Below, one piece after another: positions 51,701 to 61,857 of a stretch of DNA of 64,000 nt. Numbering within the stretch: position 1 is the first letter of the stretch; the number at the start of each line of letters is the position of its first letter. The DNA is from Lophius americanus. Its lineage: Eukaryota > Chordata > Actinopteri > Lophiiformes > Lophiidae. The stretch lies in assembly GCA_037951165.1 (NCBI GenBank), contig JBBDHG010000014.1, positions 643,501 to 707,500 of the forward strand. Reading direction: 5' to 3'. Position numbers and translations under genes: made by a program. A model generated the notes under the pieces. The model was not told the origin of the DNA. It saw nothing but the letters and a program-made list of their open reading frames with translations, and searched no databases.

Positions 51701-52361
51701 CATTTCTATAATATGGTTTTAAGTTTTTGTTTTTTAAAACCTGAGCAGTAAAGTTACAAAGTCGACAAATGTTGTGAACGAAAGAAATCCATGTTGCTCT
51801 TTGATCGGATAGCTGCCAAACTGATTTATTTTCAAATTAGGAGATCATTACCGATGAAGTTATGATCTAATACATAATCATGGTAAAAATAATTACAGAA
51901 GTGTGTTTATTATGGTTTCAGGTCTATTTTATACGGACTTCTTTTAAGTATAAATGGTTCAGGGTTCCTCTGGTATAAAGAGGGCCTAAGAGGAAATGAG
52001 ATAATTTCAAGGCAGCACAGTTAGGTATGAAATAGATAATTACATAATTGAAAACTGCCTGGAAAAGAACGTCAATGCTGCAATTTCAGCGGATAGATAC
52101 ATGAGCAATTAACCTAAATGGCTCTAATCTTTTTCCCTATAACAATCTTAATAATTGTGAATGTTATGAATAACTTACCTTCCACAGAGCGAGGCTGAGC
52201 AGGGCAAACAATAAAAGCCCTCCAAGGGCGCTAACGATGATGATCCAGGAGGGATTCTATAATCCCCTTCCTGTCTTATGTCCAGAATTATCTGTGGACA
52301 AGATGAGACATCCCTCAATTACAAACCCTTCTGAATCTATTGTCATCTATCGTATCTTACG
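51700..52361 (-). pseudogene. Inverted duplicate of itga11 exon 21 with flanking introns
   Basis: The reverse complement of 51700-52361 aligns with 42083-42740. The exon-like part is 52179-52291 (113 bases against 114 in the real exon) with about ten substitutions and one deleted base just after the Ile-Pro codons. This shifts the frame out of the membrane span. The acceptor-side TTGTCCACAG and donor GTAAGTTA are kept, and intron blocks such as GGAACCCTGAACCATTT and CTAATTTGAAAATAAAT match on the far side. It lies in the wrong orientation to be spliced into itga11. Confidence 0.92.
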
Positions 52362-52555
52362 TATCGGACATGAATTTTCAGGGATATAATAGAGGACTGA
52401 TAAACCCAAAAATACAAAAGACAGGGCTTTGCTATCTGTAGATGGTTGATATGGATGATGCATTGAATGTCTATTAAAATGAGAATGTACACCTTAAGTG
52501 TAAAAAATCAAGATAATTGATGATGATGTTTTTCTCTTCTTCTTCGTATATAGAT

Positions 52556-52647
52556 ATATGACTTTTATTAAATTCAGACAAATTCGCATGACATGATCAA
52601 GTTTTCTCGTTTGTCTTCTTTTGTTGTCCACCCATGATACAAACTGT

Positions 52648-52650
<3 letters not shown>
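52556..52650 (+). repeat. Direct repeat pair, first copy
   Basis: TTTATTAAATTCAGACAAAT, GCATGACATGATCAAGTTTT and CTTCTTTTGTTGTCCACCCA match the segment at 54786-54893 with scattered differences. The origin is unknown. Confidence 0.7.

Positions 52651-52652
<2 letters not shown>

Positions 52653-52704
<52 letters not shown>
52653..52704. repeat. TA dinucleotide microsatellite, 26 units
   Basis: Uninterrupted (TA)26, adjoining the right end of the direct-repeat copy at 52556-52650. Confidence 0.97.
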
Positions 52705-52707
<3 letters not shown>

Positions 52708-52869
52708 CAACCGAATTTAGTGGAAAATCAGAGTTGGAAACTCACTTGTACTTGTGATTTAAAAACTTTTATTTTTTAATCACTGGTAAATCAATAACAA
52801 TTGAACTTTTAACATTTTTTAATAGTATTATTTATGATGAGGGCACAATCTCCTTTAGTGGGGCCAGTG

Positions 52870-53055
52870 ATCACTGCCCAGCAACGTCCAGCCTTGAATA
52901 CAGAATTGGCAAGTTCTCCGCTGGCTCCATGTTCTCCTCACAGATGGGAGCAGGTTCTCACTGAGGTCATGTGACACACATCAAAGAGTCTGGAACGTCT
53001 CATTGCCTGGAACATCGTCCGGGATGACCGGTTTGGCGGCGGGTCACTTTCTGTT
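52870..53055 (+). mobile_element. Tc1-like transposon fragment
   Basis: CCATGTTCTCCTCACAGATG and GGAGCAGGTTCTCACTGAGG parallel the LLTDES.F.L segment of the element at 256-1250. GGTTTGGCGGCGGGTC corresponds to the FGGGS segment. It is only a short, heavily decayed piece. Confidence 0.6.
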
Positions 53056-54785
53056 TGTACATGTATGTATGCCATGTTGTAAATAATTAATAGCATCCTG
53101 GCAACTTGTGCTTATTTATGATCAGCCAAAATATCAGAACGTGTCGTGGCTCATCGGTCTTTTATCCACAACATGATGCCTTGTCCCACAATCCAAGCCC
53201 TTTATGTCACTACATGCTCCTTTTCACCGGATGCTTCTAAGAAAAGCTTTTTCAGTGCAGCATCATGGACATGCCGCACATACGAAAGAACCCTCAGGCC
53301 GTGAGGAGGAGAGAAGATGGAAAGGCTCAAACCTCCATTAACACCCTGCAGACACAAACTCTCTGAAGATTTGTTTTCTGATTGTCTGAGGAGGAGCTGC
53401 ATCGCTGTTGAACGCCAGGTTGGAGCTGGAACATCTCCTCCCTTTATTAATCTCTCCTTTGTTATATTTGAGACACTCCACGTGTTTGACTGACTATTGA
53501 TTCAGAATCAATAGCAGCAGCAACTGAACATCATGAAAGATGCAAATGGAGTTTCTCATCTGAATCACTATTTGTCTGCAGCTGTGGAAATGCCATACTC
53601 TCCCGTTTTAACGGTCAAAGTCTGAACTATTTGCTCAAAACTTCTAAAAAATAAAAATGTTTTAACAGGGAAAGCCAACAGAAAGAGTCCGCCTTAATAT
53701 TTTATTATCATTATGTATTTGTTTAATTATTTACAAATGCTTTATTTCACCGAATGACAAAAATCCCATGTACACATTTTAATTACGTGAGATAAACATC
53801 CAAGAATGGGTCATGTGAGAAAATAAAGACATACTCTTTTTGTATATAGGCAGCTTGAGGATTGTTTTCTTATGTACAATACAGGATATACACGATAACT
53901 CTACAAGTGGGGATAGAAAGGATGCTCCGTGAAGCTCATGCTAAAACTGCTCTGCTATCGCATTGTTTCAGAAGGAAAAGCAGGGAATAGAACTGGAAAA
54001 AAAGACGGGGGAATTTTCTCAGTTCCACCTCCTATTATTGTTTTCGTAACATGTCACAGACGAAAATGTGCCAATTAATCCCCACGCATGATCACAATGA
54101 CACAAAACAAATCAAGAGTTCCGTCTTGTAAAAGTTTACATTCTGGCATCTTGTCTTTAAAATTGTTTCATGCCTTTTCTATATGGAGGCCCAATTTCTC
54201 TATTATTGGGTAAGCAGTTAGTCTAATGCTGAAGCAAATTTAATCAAAAATGGAATCAAAAATCAGTGTTACTGTCAGGCGTTGACATATTTTACATGGT
54301 GGATAGTTATTAATAAGGAGGAATTTATATACATATGTTTTTCCATCCGTACTAAAACTCGGGGACATTATATAAAGAAAGTGGTAATTGAATGCTTAAA
54401 ATCCTGATATTAACTTCACATTTGGCAGCTAAGATCGGTTGAATGAAAGAATAATTAGATGATAAAAGAAAATCATGTTAATATATATATATTACTCTAT
54501 GGCCCTATTAAGAAAAGGGCCTTAATTTCCTCAAAGAGGATATAATTAGTGCTTATTAAAGTGAAGCACAAGAGTTCATCCACATCTCCATATTGTTCTT
54601 TTTCAATATTACAAAGCCAAGTTTTCATTAGACTCCCATGTCCACATCACAGGAAGAAAAACGCATGGGGATTACATGTACTTGAACCTAACATGGAATT
54701 TGCATACGATGTAAATAATTGTGTGTCATCGTTTACAAGATAAACATGATAACATCAGGTAGGACGTGCATGAAATTCAACAGCT

Positions 54786-54893
54786 TAACGTTTATTAAAT
54801 TCAAACAAGTTGGCATGAACTGAGATGATCAAGTTTCCACGTTAATCTTCTTTTGATGTCCATCCATGAAACCACAAAAACTTCTAAATTTCT
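54786..54893 (+). repeat. Direct repeat pair, second copy
   Basis: GTTTATTAAATTCAAACAAG, GATGATCAAGTTTCCACGTT and TCTTCTTTTGATGTCCATCC match 52556-52650. The copies are 2.2 kb apart in the same orientation. Confidence 0.7.
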
Positions 54894-55477
54894 GTCAATG
54901 TTCATATCTTTGGACTCAACAGATATTTTCTATTCTACTCAAGCAGAATGAGTTGAACCAACTGTCGTAAAAAAATAATAATAATAATATTCAGAGTATT
55001 TAAGATGAATCGACCATAATAAATGATATTAACTTAACTAAAGTAGTGAAGTTAGACCAACATAAAAGCGTAATACTGTCAGAAACCTATTTAATCATGT
55101 GCAAACACTTCATATGATATAATTAAGTTCCTTCGAAGTTATTTTTGGGTGTAAGATCCCTCCGCGTCCATAGTTCTCTCCGTCACCATGTTTCTTCTCC
55201 CTCTTGTGGGACAGAGTCTGAAAGTCATTAGAAAGGAACGGTGTGTTGAAGAGAAAAGCGCATCGTTCATGTCACCAGTTTACAATTTCCATGCATGCAT
55301 GAACCATGATATAATAACAGGCACGTGAGAAAATGCACCACAGTATCTCTAGAAATGGCCAAATCTGAGACAGCAGTGATTACGCACGAGTAGTTACAGA
55401 CACGGGTGAACTATCATGGCTAAATCTAATAAATAATAACATAACTTATACATAAATTAATCCGCTATACATTTTTT

Positions 55478-55483
55478 TATTCG
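55478..55483 (-). terminator. Possible very close polyadenylation signal of the relaxin-3 receptor gene
   Basis: On the minus strand an AATAAA lies roughly 15 bases after the receptor stop codon, followed by an A-run. If used, the 3' UTR would be unusually short. Other signals further along are possible. Confidence 0.25.
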
Positions 55484-55496
55484 ATCCTTGCCGGCG

Positions 55497-56642
55497 TTAC
55501 CCTGTATATGGAGTGATTTTGGAGTGCGACGAGACTTTTGCGTCTTTGACGGACAGCGTGTACTCTCCGCTCTCCATGATATGGAGAGGAGCGACTCCAC
55601 GCGCCTCTCTGTGCGTAAAACAGCGCGCCGAGCAGCTCTTGTTGGGGGACTGAGAGGAGAGTCTCCAAAACAACCCGCCGAGCATCTTTCTGATCTCCGG
55701 CCTCATCAGACAGTAAAGCACCGGGTTCAAGCAGCTGTTTGCGTGGGCCAGGCACACTGTAACCGGAAACACGTAGGTGTGCACCATGTAATAGGAGGTA
55801 TCCCAGTTGACTGCGTTAAACTTGACCAGGACGCCCCAGAAGGTGATGGCATGATTGGGCATCCAGCAAAAAAAGAAGGATAAAACCACTATAGCTACAG
55901 ATTTGGTGACCCTGGATCTCCGTCTGGGGTTGCTGGTGTCCATGCTCCTCCTTCTGACGAAGCGCAGCAGCAACAGGTAGTTGATGGAGACGATGAGCAT
56001 GGGGATGATGAAGGCTATCAGTATCTTCTGTATGTGGTAAAGGGCAAGCCAGTCCTGCCCTTCTGGAAACTTGAGAAGGCAGAGTTTCTCTCCAGCGACC
56101 TCAGTCACGGTGGAGAAGATCATCGTCGGAGCTGTGGCGACCGTTGCAGCCACCCACAGCATTACGCACACCCACTTCACGCACCGAGACCTCCTGGAGG
56201 ATTTCTTCTTAAGGGCCGATGATACAGACATGTATCTGGTCACACTCATGGCTGTGAGGAAAAACACGCTGGCGTACATGTTCATCACGGTGACCGAGAG
56301 GACGATTTTGCACATGGCGTCTCCAAACGGCCAGCTGAAGTCCAGCGCTGTATCCACGGCCCAGAAGGGAAGAGTCAGCACGAACTGAAAATCTGTCATC
56401 GCCAGGTTGATGATGAAGAAGTTGATAGTGGACTTCTTTCGACCTTGACGCATTCTCATGAGGAAAAACACAAGCAGGTTCCCCACTAAACCCACGGCGC
56501 AGACGACAGAGTAAACGACAGAGATGAGTATCCTCAGGAGGAAGGTACCGTCTGCGCTCTCACCCAGGTCCTCCAAATTGAACCTCTCATCCCCTGGTGA
56601 ACTTTGATTGAGAGGACCACTTTGGTTGAACATGTCATCCAT
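55497..56642 (-). CDS. rxfp3: Relaxin-3 receptor (RXFP3 family) GPCR, single exon
   Basis: An intact 381-residue class A peptide GPCR of the plasma membrane. In the family these receptors bind relaxin-3 or INSL5 and signal through Gi. N-glycosylation sites lie at N6 and N12. TM1 is at about 37-62 (GN at 54-55), TM2 72-97 (D84), TM3 108-138, TM4 154-176, TM5 200-228, TM6 247-272 (CWMP 259-262) and TM7 285-312 (NPVLY 306-310). C111 and C188 can form the conserved disulfide. The DRY motif is TRY (135-137), as in RXFP3. TDFQFVLTLPFWAV and NMYASVFFLTAMSVTRY are near-identical to human RXFP3. W94, D97 and D101 match the acidic ligand-binding cluster (human W138, E141, D145). The long human N-terminal and ICL2 insertions are absent. 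The linkage suggests the fish-specific rxfp3-2 ohnolog, but RXFP4-like alternatives are not excluded. Confidence 0.93.
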   Translation of the reverse strand: MDDMFNQSGPLNQSSPGDERFNLEDLGESADGTFLLRILISVVYSVVCAVGLVGNLLVFFLMRMRQGRKKSTINFFIINLAMTDFQFVLTLPFWAVDTALDFSWPFGDAMCKIVLSVTVMNMYASVFFLTAMSVTRYMSVSSALKKKSSRRSRCVKWVCVMLWVAATVATAPTMIFSTVTEVAGEKLCLLKFPEGQDWLALYHIQKILIAFIIPMLIVSINYLLLLRFVRRRSMDTSNPRRRSRVTKSVAIVVLSFFFCWMPNHAITFWGVLVKFNAVNWDTSYYMVHTYVFPVTVCLAHANSCLNPVLYCLMRPEIRKMLGGLFWRLSSQSPNKSCSARCFTHREARGVAPLHIMESGEYTLSVKDAKVSSHSKITPYTG

Positions 56643-56709
56643 CGTTAATCAGAGGACTGGAATCTCAACAGGCTTCAACATCAGACGCGCAGCGGAGAGT
56701 GGAGTGGAG

Positions 56710-56742
56710 AGGTAGTTGATGGAGACGATAATCATGGGGATG
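56710..56742 (-). repeat. 33-bp copy of receptor coding sequence in the receptor 5' flank
   Basis: Matches 55975-56007 (receptor residues around TM5) at 31 of 33 bases by eye, in the same orientation. It starts AGGTAGTTGATGGAGACGAT and ends CATGGGGATG in both places. It lies 68 bp upstream of the receptor start codon. Confidence 0.88.
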
Positions 56743-56791
56743 CTTCAGCCTTCTTCAGACTTCCAGTGGGTCCAGTGGATCGGTGTCTGGC

Positions 56792-56797
56792 TATATA
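56792..56797 (-). promoter_or_regulatory. Possible TATA box of the relaxin-3 receptor gene
   Basis: TATATA in the minus-strand context CTGTATATAGCC, about 150 bp upstream of the receptor start codon. The spacing would allow a short 5' UTR. No other promoter evidence is available. Confidence 0.3.
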
Positions 56798-57504
56798 CAG
56801 GTGTGACACCCCTGAGCTGAGCCACGATTGGTCCAACCATCCCAATCCCTCCCACGAAGACTAGCTTCTGTCACGGCGGGTATGTTTTGCGCTCTAAATG
56901 ACACAAAAGTAATTTATCAAAAAAAAAATTTGCCCAGGCACTCCACGTGACGTAAAAGGAGTTTTTTCAATTTGTCAAACAGAATACTGAAGAGAGGAAA
57001 AAAGTATAACAACATCTGTCAATCAGATTTTTGCTTTGCAGAGTAGCCTACTCGACCTCAATTTTATGCAATGAAACAGTGTTCTGCCATATAACCCCCC
57101 CCCCCTCCCTCCCATTCAAGAGTGAGTTCCGTCATAAAAACTCACGACCCCCTTAATTGAGGAAAGCCTTAGGTCTCTGTTCATTGGAATTCTTGTTAAC
57201 TGCATATTAATATCGGTTCTGATGACCTCTAATTAATATTTTTGTTGTAAAGTGACAAAACCATGACCCCAGCTTGTATAATACCTTATTATATATACCT
57301 CGTTATCAAATAACTTAGAAGCTAGTCTACATAAATCGTTGACTGACATTTATAGCGGAATTATCTATAAAACAGATATACTGCAACATTTTTTTTTAAT
57401 TCTTGTTTCTTTAAGAAATTATTGTAACCTATTTTCATCTATTGTACGTTTTTAAAGAGATTTTTCGGCAAACTTATACATAATTAATATCTAAAGCACA
57501 TATG

Positions 57505-57576
57505 TATTATTATTATTATTATATAGAGTATCCATCCATCCATCCATCCATCCATCCGTCCGTCCGGCCATCCATC
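57505..57576. repeat. ATT and ATCC microsatellites
   Basis: A short ATT run (about 57505-57522) is followed by an ATCC/CATC run with GTCC variants (about 57531-57576). It lies between the divergent receptor and ADAMTS genes. Confidence 0.9.
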
Positions 57577-58381
57577 TGTGCAGTACCGCTTTTCTTCCGC
57601 TAGAGGGGGCGCAGAGATTAGAAAAAAAGGAGACGGAAAAAAAATCAGGCAATCATATAAGATAAATATGATTTCTATGCCACGTGGGCTTTCTGACAAA
57701 AAGTTAATTCACTCTATATCGACGTTGATGGTTTTGAGGAATATATTGAAAAAGCGCAGTTAGAGAAGCCGTGTTTTCACATGGGGAGAGTTTGTAGCAG
57801 GAACCTCACTGAACGAACATTCCCACTACTTTCTGGAAATGTAATCCCACTGGATGTCGATGGCAGTATATGCAAGATCCAAGTTCTAAATAAAGTAACA
57901 AGGACGTAACGAGTCCTCATCTGACTCCCGGGAACCCAAAGAGTCCTGTCTCTATGGAAGACTGACACTCGGACAGAAACTGTGGATCCAGTTTGTGGGA
58001 GTCGTATTTCCCTTTAAGCCCACGGTCCTACTGAGAGATGGCCCATTGTCTGGAGTCCTCCCCTCTGTGGGGGTGGCTCTGCGAAAGTTTGCAGAAGAAT
58101 TGTTTAAGTTGTCACTATCTGTCTGCAGGAGACTGATGGAGGGGAGCGGGTCGGACATTCACACCGACATATAATCAAGTTTTAACGCCTAGAAATGGAA
58201 CCAATACCGCATGCTGAGGAGGTGGGTGATGTTCTGGCCTGAAGACGAGCAGCTTGTTGGGTCTGACATGATCGCCACAAAGCGATGAGTGCGCCCAGAT
58301 GGAAATCATATGAACAGACAGTCGACGCGGTGATACAGAGGCGTTAAATGCTCCTGAAACACAAACTTCCATCCTGACAAA

Positions 58382-58487
58382 ATGACCCGTTTGGACTTTG
58401 GACAAGGGGTCTCCTCCATTCACCACTTCATCTCACTTCTGATTGTCCTGGAAAGCTGCAACACTTTGGGATTGTCAAAAGAACCAG
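58382..58487 (+). CDS. adamts7: ADAMTS7/12-type protease, first coding exon with signal peptide
   Basis: ATG at 58382 has A at -3. It encodes MTRLDFGQGVSSIHHFISLL, then IVLESC and a polar end, 35 codons plus one base before a GTTAGT donor. The hydrophobic segment FISLLIVL resembles a signal peptide. The exon ends in phase 1, exactly what the propeptide exon at 61858 needs, and joining them makes a GAG codon with no stop. Sequence similarity of this region to human proteins is weak, as is usual for signal peptides. The assignment rests on phase, start context, hydrophobicity and position. Confidence 0.6.
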
Positions 58488-61400
58488 GTTAGTCGAAATT
58501 GTTAGGAGAAAAAATTTTTTTTAAACTAATGTCATGTTTGATTTTGTTGTGCAAATTAGTTTGAGAGACTTAATCAGTAAATCTAAGATTAAGCCAGCGA
58601 TCCGCACTGTGCAGGAGAAGCCAGCTGTGACTGTTTACAAAAGTTTTCAGCTAAGCATAGCAATTAAAGCCATAGTTTTGCAGCTCAGTCTTGTAACTGG
58701 AGAGACCTTCTTTACACTGAAGCATCAGGGGTTCAAGCATCTGCCCTAGCCCAGAGGCAAAATCCCACAGCAGCTGACACTGACCTCTGATCTCACCAGT
58801 GAAGCTCTGCAAGCCATTTCTACAGGACCTATTATCACAGTTCTCATGATGGAACTGGTCTCCACCCTACCTTAAAGTGTGCGCGCCATCAGCTGTGGCA
58901 TTATCCCATCAGAGAAGTAATCATCTTGTCTCCTGTAGGACACACTCCACCACTCACATCCCCTCAGTCTTTCTTTCAGCTCGCAGTTTGGATGTTTAGA
59001 GTCTCCTGGGTGCTGCCCTAAGATTACTGATACAAGCAAAACAAGGACTCTGGATTTGTTCAGTCTCAGCCCCAATAAATCAGCAGTGAGCCCATGAGAG
59101 AAGAACTAATTGATTGTCAGGCATTAGAGAAAAAGGATGAGCCGCTGAAAGGAGTCCCTACCATTGAGCCCTAAAATAAAAGAACGTTTTCCTCCTGATT
59201 GGATGTTATAGGACGGTTTATATTCCCCCCGGCCCCCTTGTTGTATAAATGCATATTTATTCAGGAAGGTTACACAAGTAAAGATGGGAAGAGGAAATGG
59301 TAATAATCATATAATAAGCCAATTTGGATGTAGAGTGCATCATCTCAGGGATCAGGTCAGTTGATTATTGTTTTGAGGCCCTCTTTTCAGCCTCTTATAA
59401 GCTCTTGGTGGTCCTCAACCTCACATAGAGAATGGCCCCCCGAGCCTGGCTACTACGTCAATACATCAGCTCTTCACAAGGGCTTAATTATTGTTTATGG
59501 TCACCATGGATAAATATAAACATTCTGGATCCATTTTTGTTTCTCGTGGCAAATATTTGCTTTTAGACCCCGTATACAGGACAGAGCCTCTTAATGGAAA
59601 GATACAATAAGTAAAAGATTCACAGATGACAGATGGAAACAGTCCATCGTGTCTGGTACAAGAATGGAGTAATCTGAGTTGAGACCAAAGGCCTCACTGA
59701 GTTTGCATAAGCCCAACCTTTTTTTTTTTAATTAAGAACAACAAAAATTAATGAATTGTATTCTAAATAAACCGTTTTAGTGAAATACAGCCAGCGACAG
59801 ACGAATGATCATCTGGATTTATGTAATACATAGATTTGATTCTAGAGCTATTTCTCTGAAGGTTGAATTCGGTCAAATTTAAAGTTATGCAGACTCAGAA
59901 CTCATTACCCTTTTATTTCCATATTATTACCATTTTTCATATTATATATTGCGCTGAGCAGATATAATGATGGTTTCTAGGAAAATGACATCTGAAAACA
60001 CAAAGTGTGTGTCTTTGCTCACCGTTGAATGAGACACTGTAGTAACCGGATACGCCTCCTCAGATCTTCATCAATGCAGAAGGCCTTTTCAAAGCATGCA
60101 GACATCTCTGCAATGTGGAAGAGAGACATTTTCTTTCCTTGACACAAGGCTGTCTGGAGTCATTATCATATCTCTCCAATGTGATTACCATAACAACAAG
60201 TTTATTAAGCATCACCATCTGACTTTTCACATTGGTACAGCATCTGCAGGAAAAGGCTTTGTCTGGAAATAATAATTTTGCAACAGACGTCTTATTTATA
60301 CTCTAAATGGTAAACGATATAATATTTTGAAAGAGATCATGAGGGGGGGACACGAGGATTATTATGGGGTTTTTTTTCTGACGCAAATAGGCCACACTTA
60401 CTGGTAAAGTACGCAAAATTGAGGAAGGGGTATGTCCCGTTAAATAATATCTCTATTTTCTATCTCACTATTTTGTTGGTTTCGATAATATTTAATATTT
60501 TAAGACTGGCAGTAGTTAACAATTTAGTTATAAGTATGTACATTTTTCCCTGCAAAATGAGGGTTGTTATGTAATTGTCCCCATAAACCTTAGTGCAAGG
60601 AAGAACTGAATGGATTTTGAGAAAGATCAGTTGCATATTTGCACCATCAGTTGGAGTTTTATCCAAAAAAAAAAAATCATAGCCTTTGAAAGTTAATTTC
60701 TTTGCCGTTTGTCCAATTTAGTCTAAGACTGGGGATGTGAATTGACTGGAGGATATCTATATTGCACATTTCATAATTTACTCTGAAAGTTCATATTTTA
60801 CTCACGTAGGGTAAAAAATTTTTTACGAATAACACCAACTTTTCTCGGACTTAACTTCCTAACCGTTTGTCCGAGTTAGTCAAAATATACCTTAAAATGA
60901 ATCGTATTTGTATTTGTCATATTTTACTGTAATGATTAATATTTCACCCACTAGTTGGGGCCTTTTTGCTTTTTTACAGTGAAACCGATTCCATATTTTC
61001 TAAGCTACAAACTTGAACCCCATTGTGCTGGGAGTCTTGCTTTTACCCATTTTTAGCTACGTGAACGTATCTATGAAGTAAATCCATTATTTACACCAAA
61101 ATCATAAAGAATCCATCTCCTTAACAACAGCTAAAGTGCATTTACTGTCACTGCAAGGTCACTTGGACCTATAAATACAAACTCCAATGTGCTTCGGCTT
61201 CAAGCCTTCACCAGACACTCAACAATTATGTATAAAACACGTTCAGCGTTTTACAAACGGTTTATTAATGGCATTTACATGAAAAGTTGTCTCAAGTGAC
61301 TGTTATTGTGCGTACAGTAGACACATCAGATATCCACAATATAAACGTATAAGTAACATTACATTATTAACAATCATTATACGGTGCATGAAATAAAACA

Positions 61401-61857
61401 AATGACATCAGAAATGAAGCAAGACACATTCCTCTCTGATCAATAAACTAGAGGTATGCACTTATATAAGTATAACATTCTTCCCATCATCCTGCCACAG
61501 TGAGGCTGTATTTACAGAATGTATAGAATTGAGAAGAGCAGGCTGCTTGAAATCCCGCCTCTCAAGTCACATCCTCTCTTGCTGCTGATTCAGCCGTTTC
61601 CGATCACAGGAAATGAAGGGTATTTTTATCAGAGGAATGAATTTCACTAATTTTTATCAAACCTGCTGCACATCAGCGTAAAGTGGAGGATCAGGGATGA
61701 GATTCCAGTCAGACGTGATGTTCCTCTGTAGACGCTGGAGGATGCATTTGAACGTTATGGATTTGTTTAGAGCTTCCTCAGATTGGTTTACAGCTTTACA
61801 GCCACTTTAATGTTTGATTTCATAACCCACCTTCTCTCCTCACTTGGTCTTTGCCAG
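58488..61857 (+). other. adamts7: ADAMTS intron 1 (3.4 kb)
   Basis: Between the signal-peptide exon and the propeptide exon. It contains X copy 12 (60545-61010) and otherwise no element I recognise. If the predicted first exon is wrong, this is simply 5' flank. Confidence 0.5.
60545..61010 (+). repeat. Family X interspersed repeat, copy 12
   Basis: Plus orientation: CCTTAGTGCAAGGAAGAAC, GATTTTGAGAAAGATCAGTT, TTGTCCAATTTAGTCTAAGA, GTGAATTGACTGGAGGATAT, TTCATATTTTACTCACGTAG and AACCGTTTGTCCGAGTTAGT. At least two internal units. The right-end block is not seen. Confidence 0.72.

Larger units (their letters stand above)
50186..55476. other. Intergenic region between itga11 and the relaxin-3 receptor gene
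   Basis: About 5.3 kb between two convergent genes. It holds an old repeat fragment (50400-50530), X copy 11, the inverted copy of itga11 exon 21, a TA microsatellite, a Tc1 relic and one half each of a pair of 95-bp direct repeats. No coding exon is supported. The 179-codon open frame at 50339-50878 lies over repeat DNA. Confidence 0.65.
56643..58381. promoter_or_regulatory. Divergent intergenic region between the relaxin-3 receptor and the ADAMTS gene
   Basis: A stretch of 1.74 kb separates two start codons that point away from each other, so it must hold both 5' flanks. It contains a possible TATA box at 56792, a 33-bp copy of receptor coding sequence at 56710-56742, a C-run near 57100, ATT and ATCC microsatellites at 57505-57576, and a unique stretch at about 57700-58380. 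No coding exon is supported. Confidence 0.6.

Noticed and set aside
52179..52291. Alternative transmembrane exon of itga11
   Set aside because: The exon copy keeps splice sites but is on the opposite strand, lies beyond the last exon and carries a one-base deletion. It cannot be spliced into the transcript.
55488..55883. 131-codon plus-strand gene
   Set aside because: It lies entirely antisense to the intact relaxin-3 receptor coding sequence.
57952..58426. Minus-strand open frames upstream of the ADAMTS first exon
   Set aside because: They are short, have no family resemblance and lie in the presumed promoter and 5' UTR of the ADAMTS gene.
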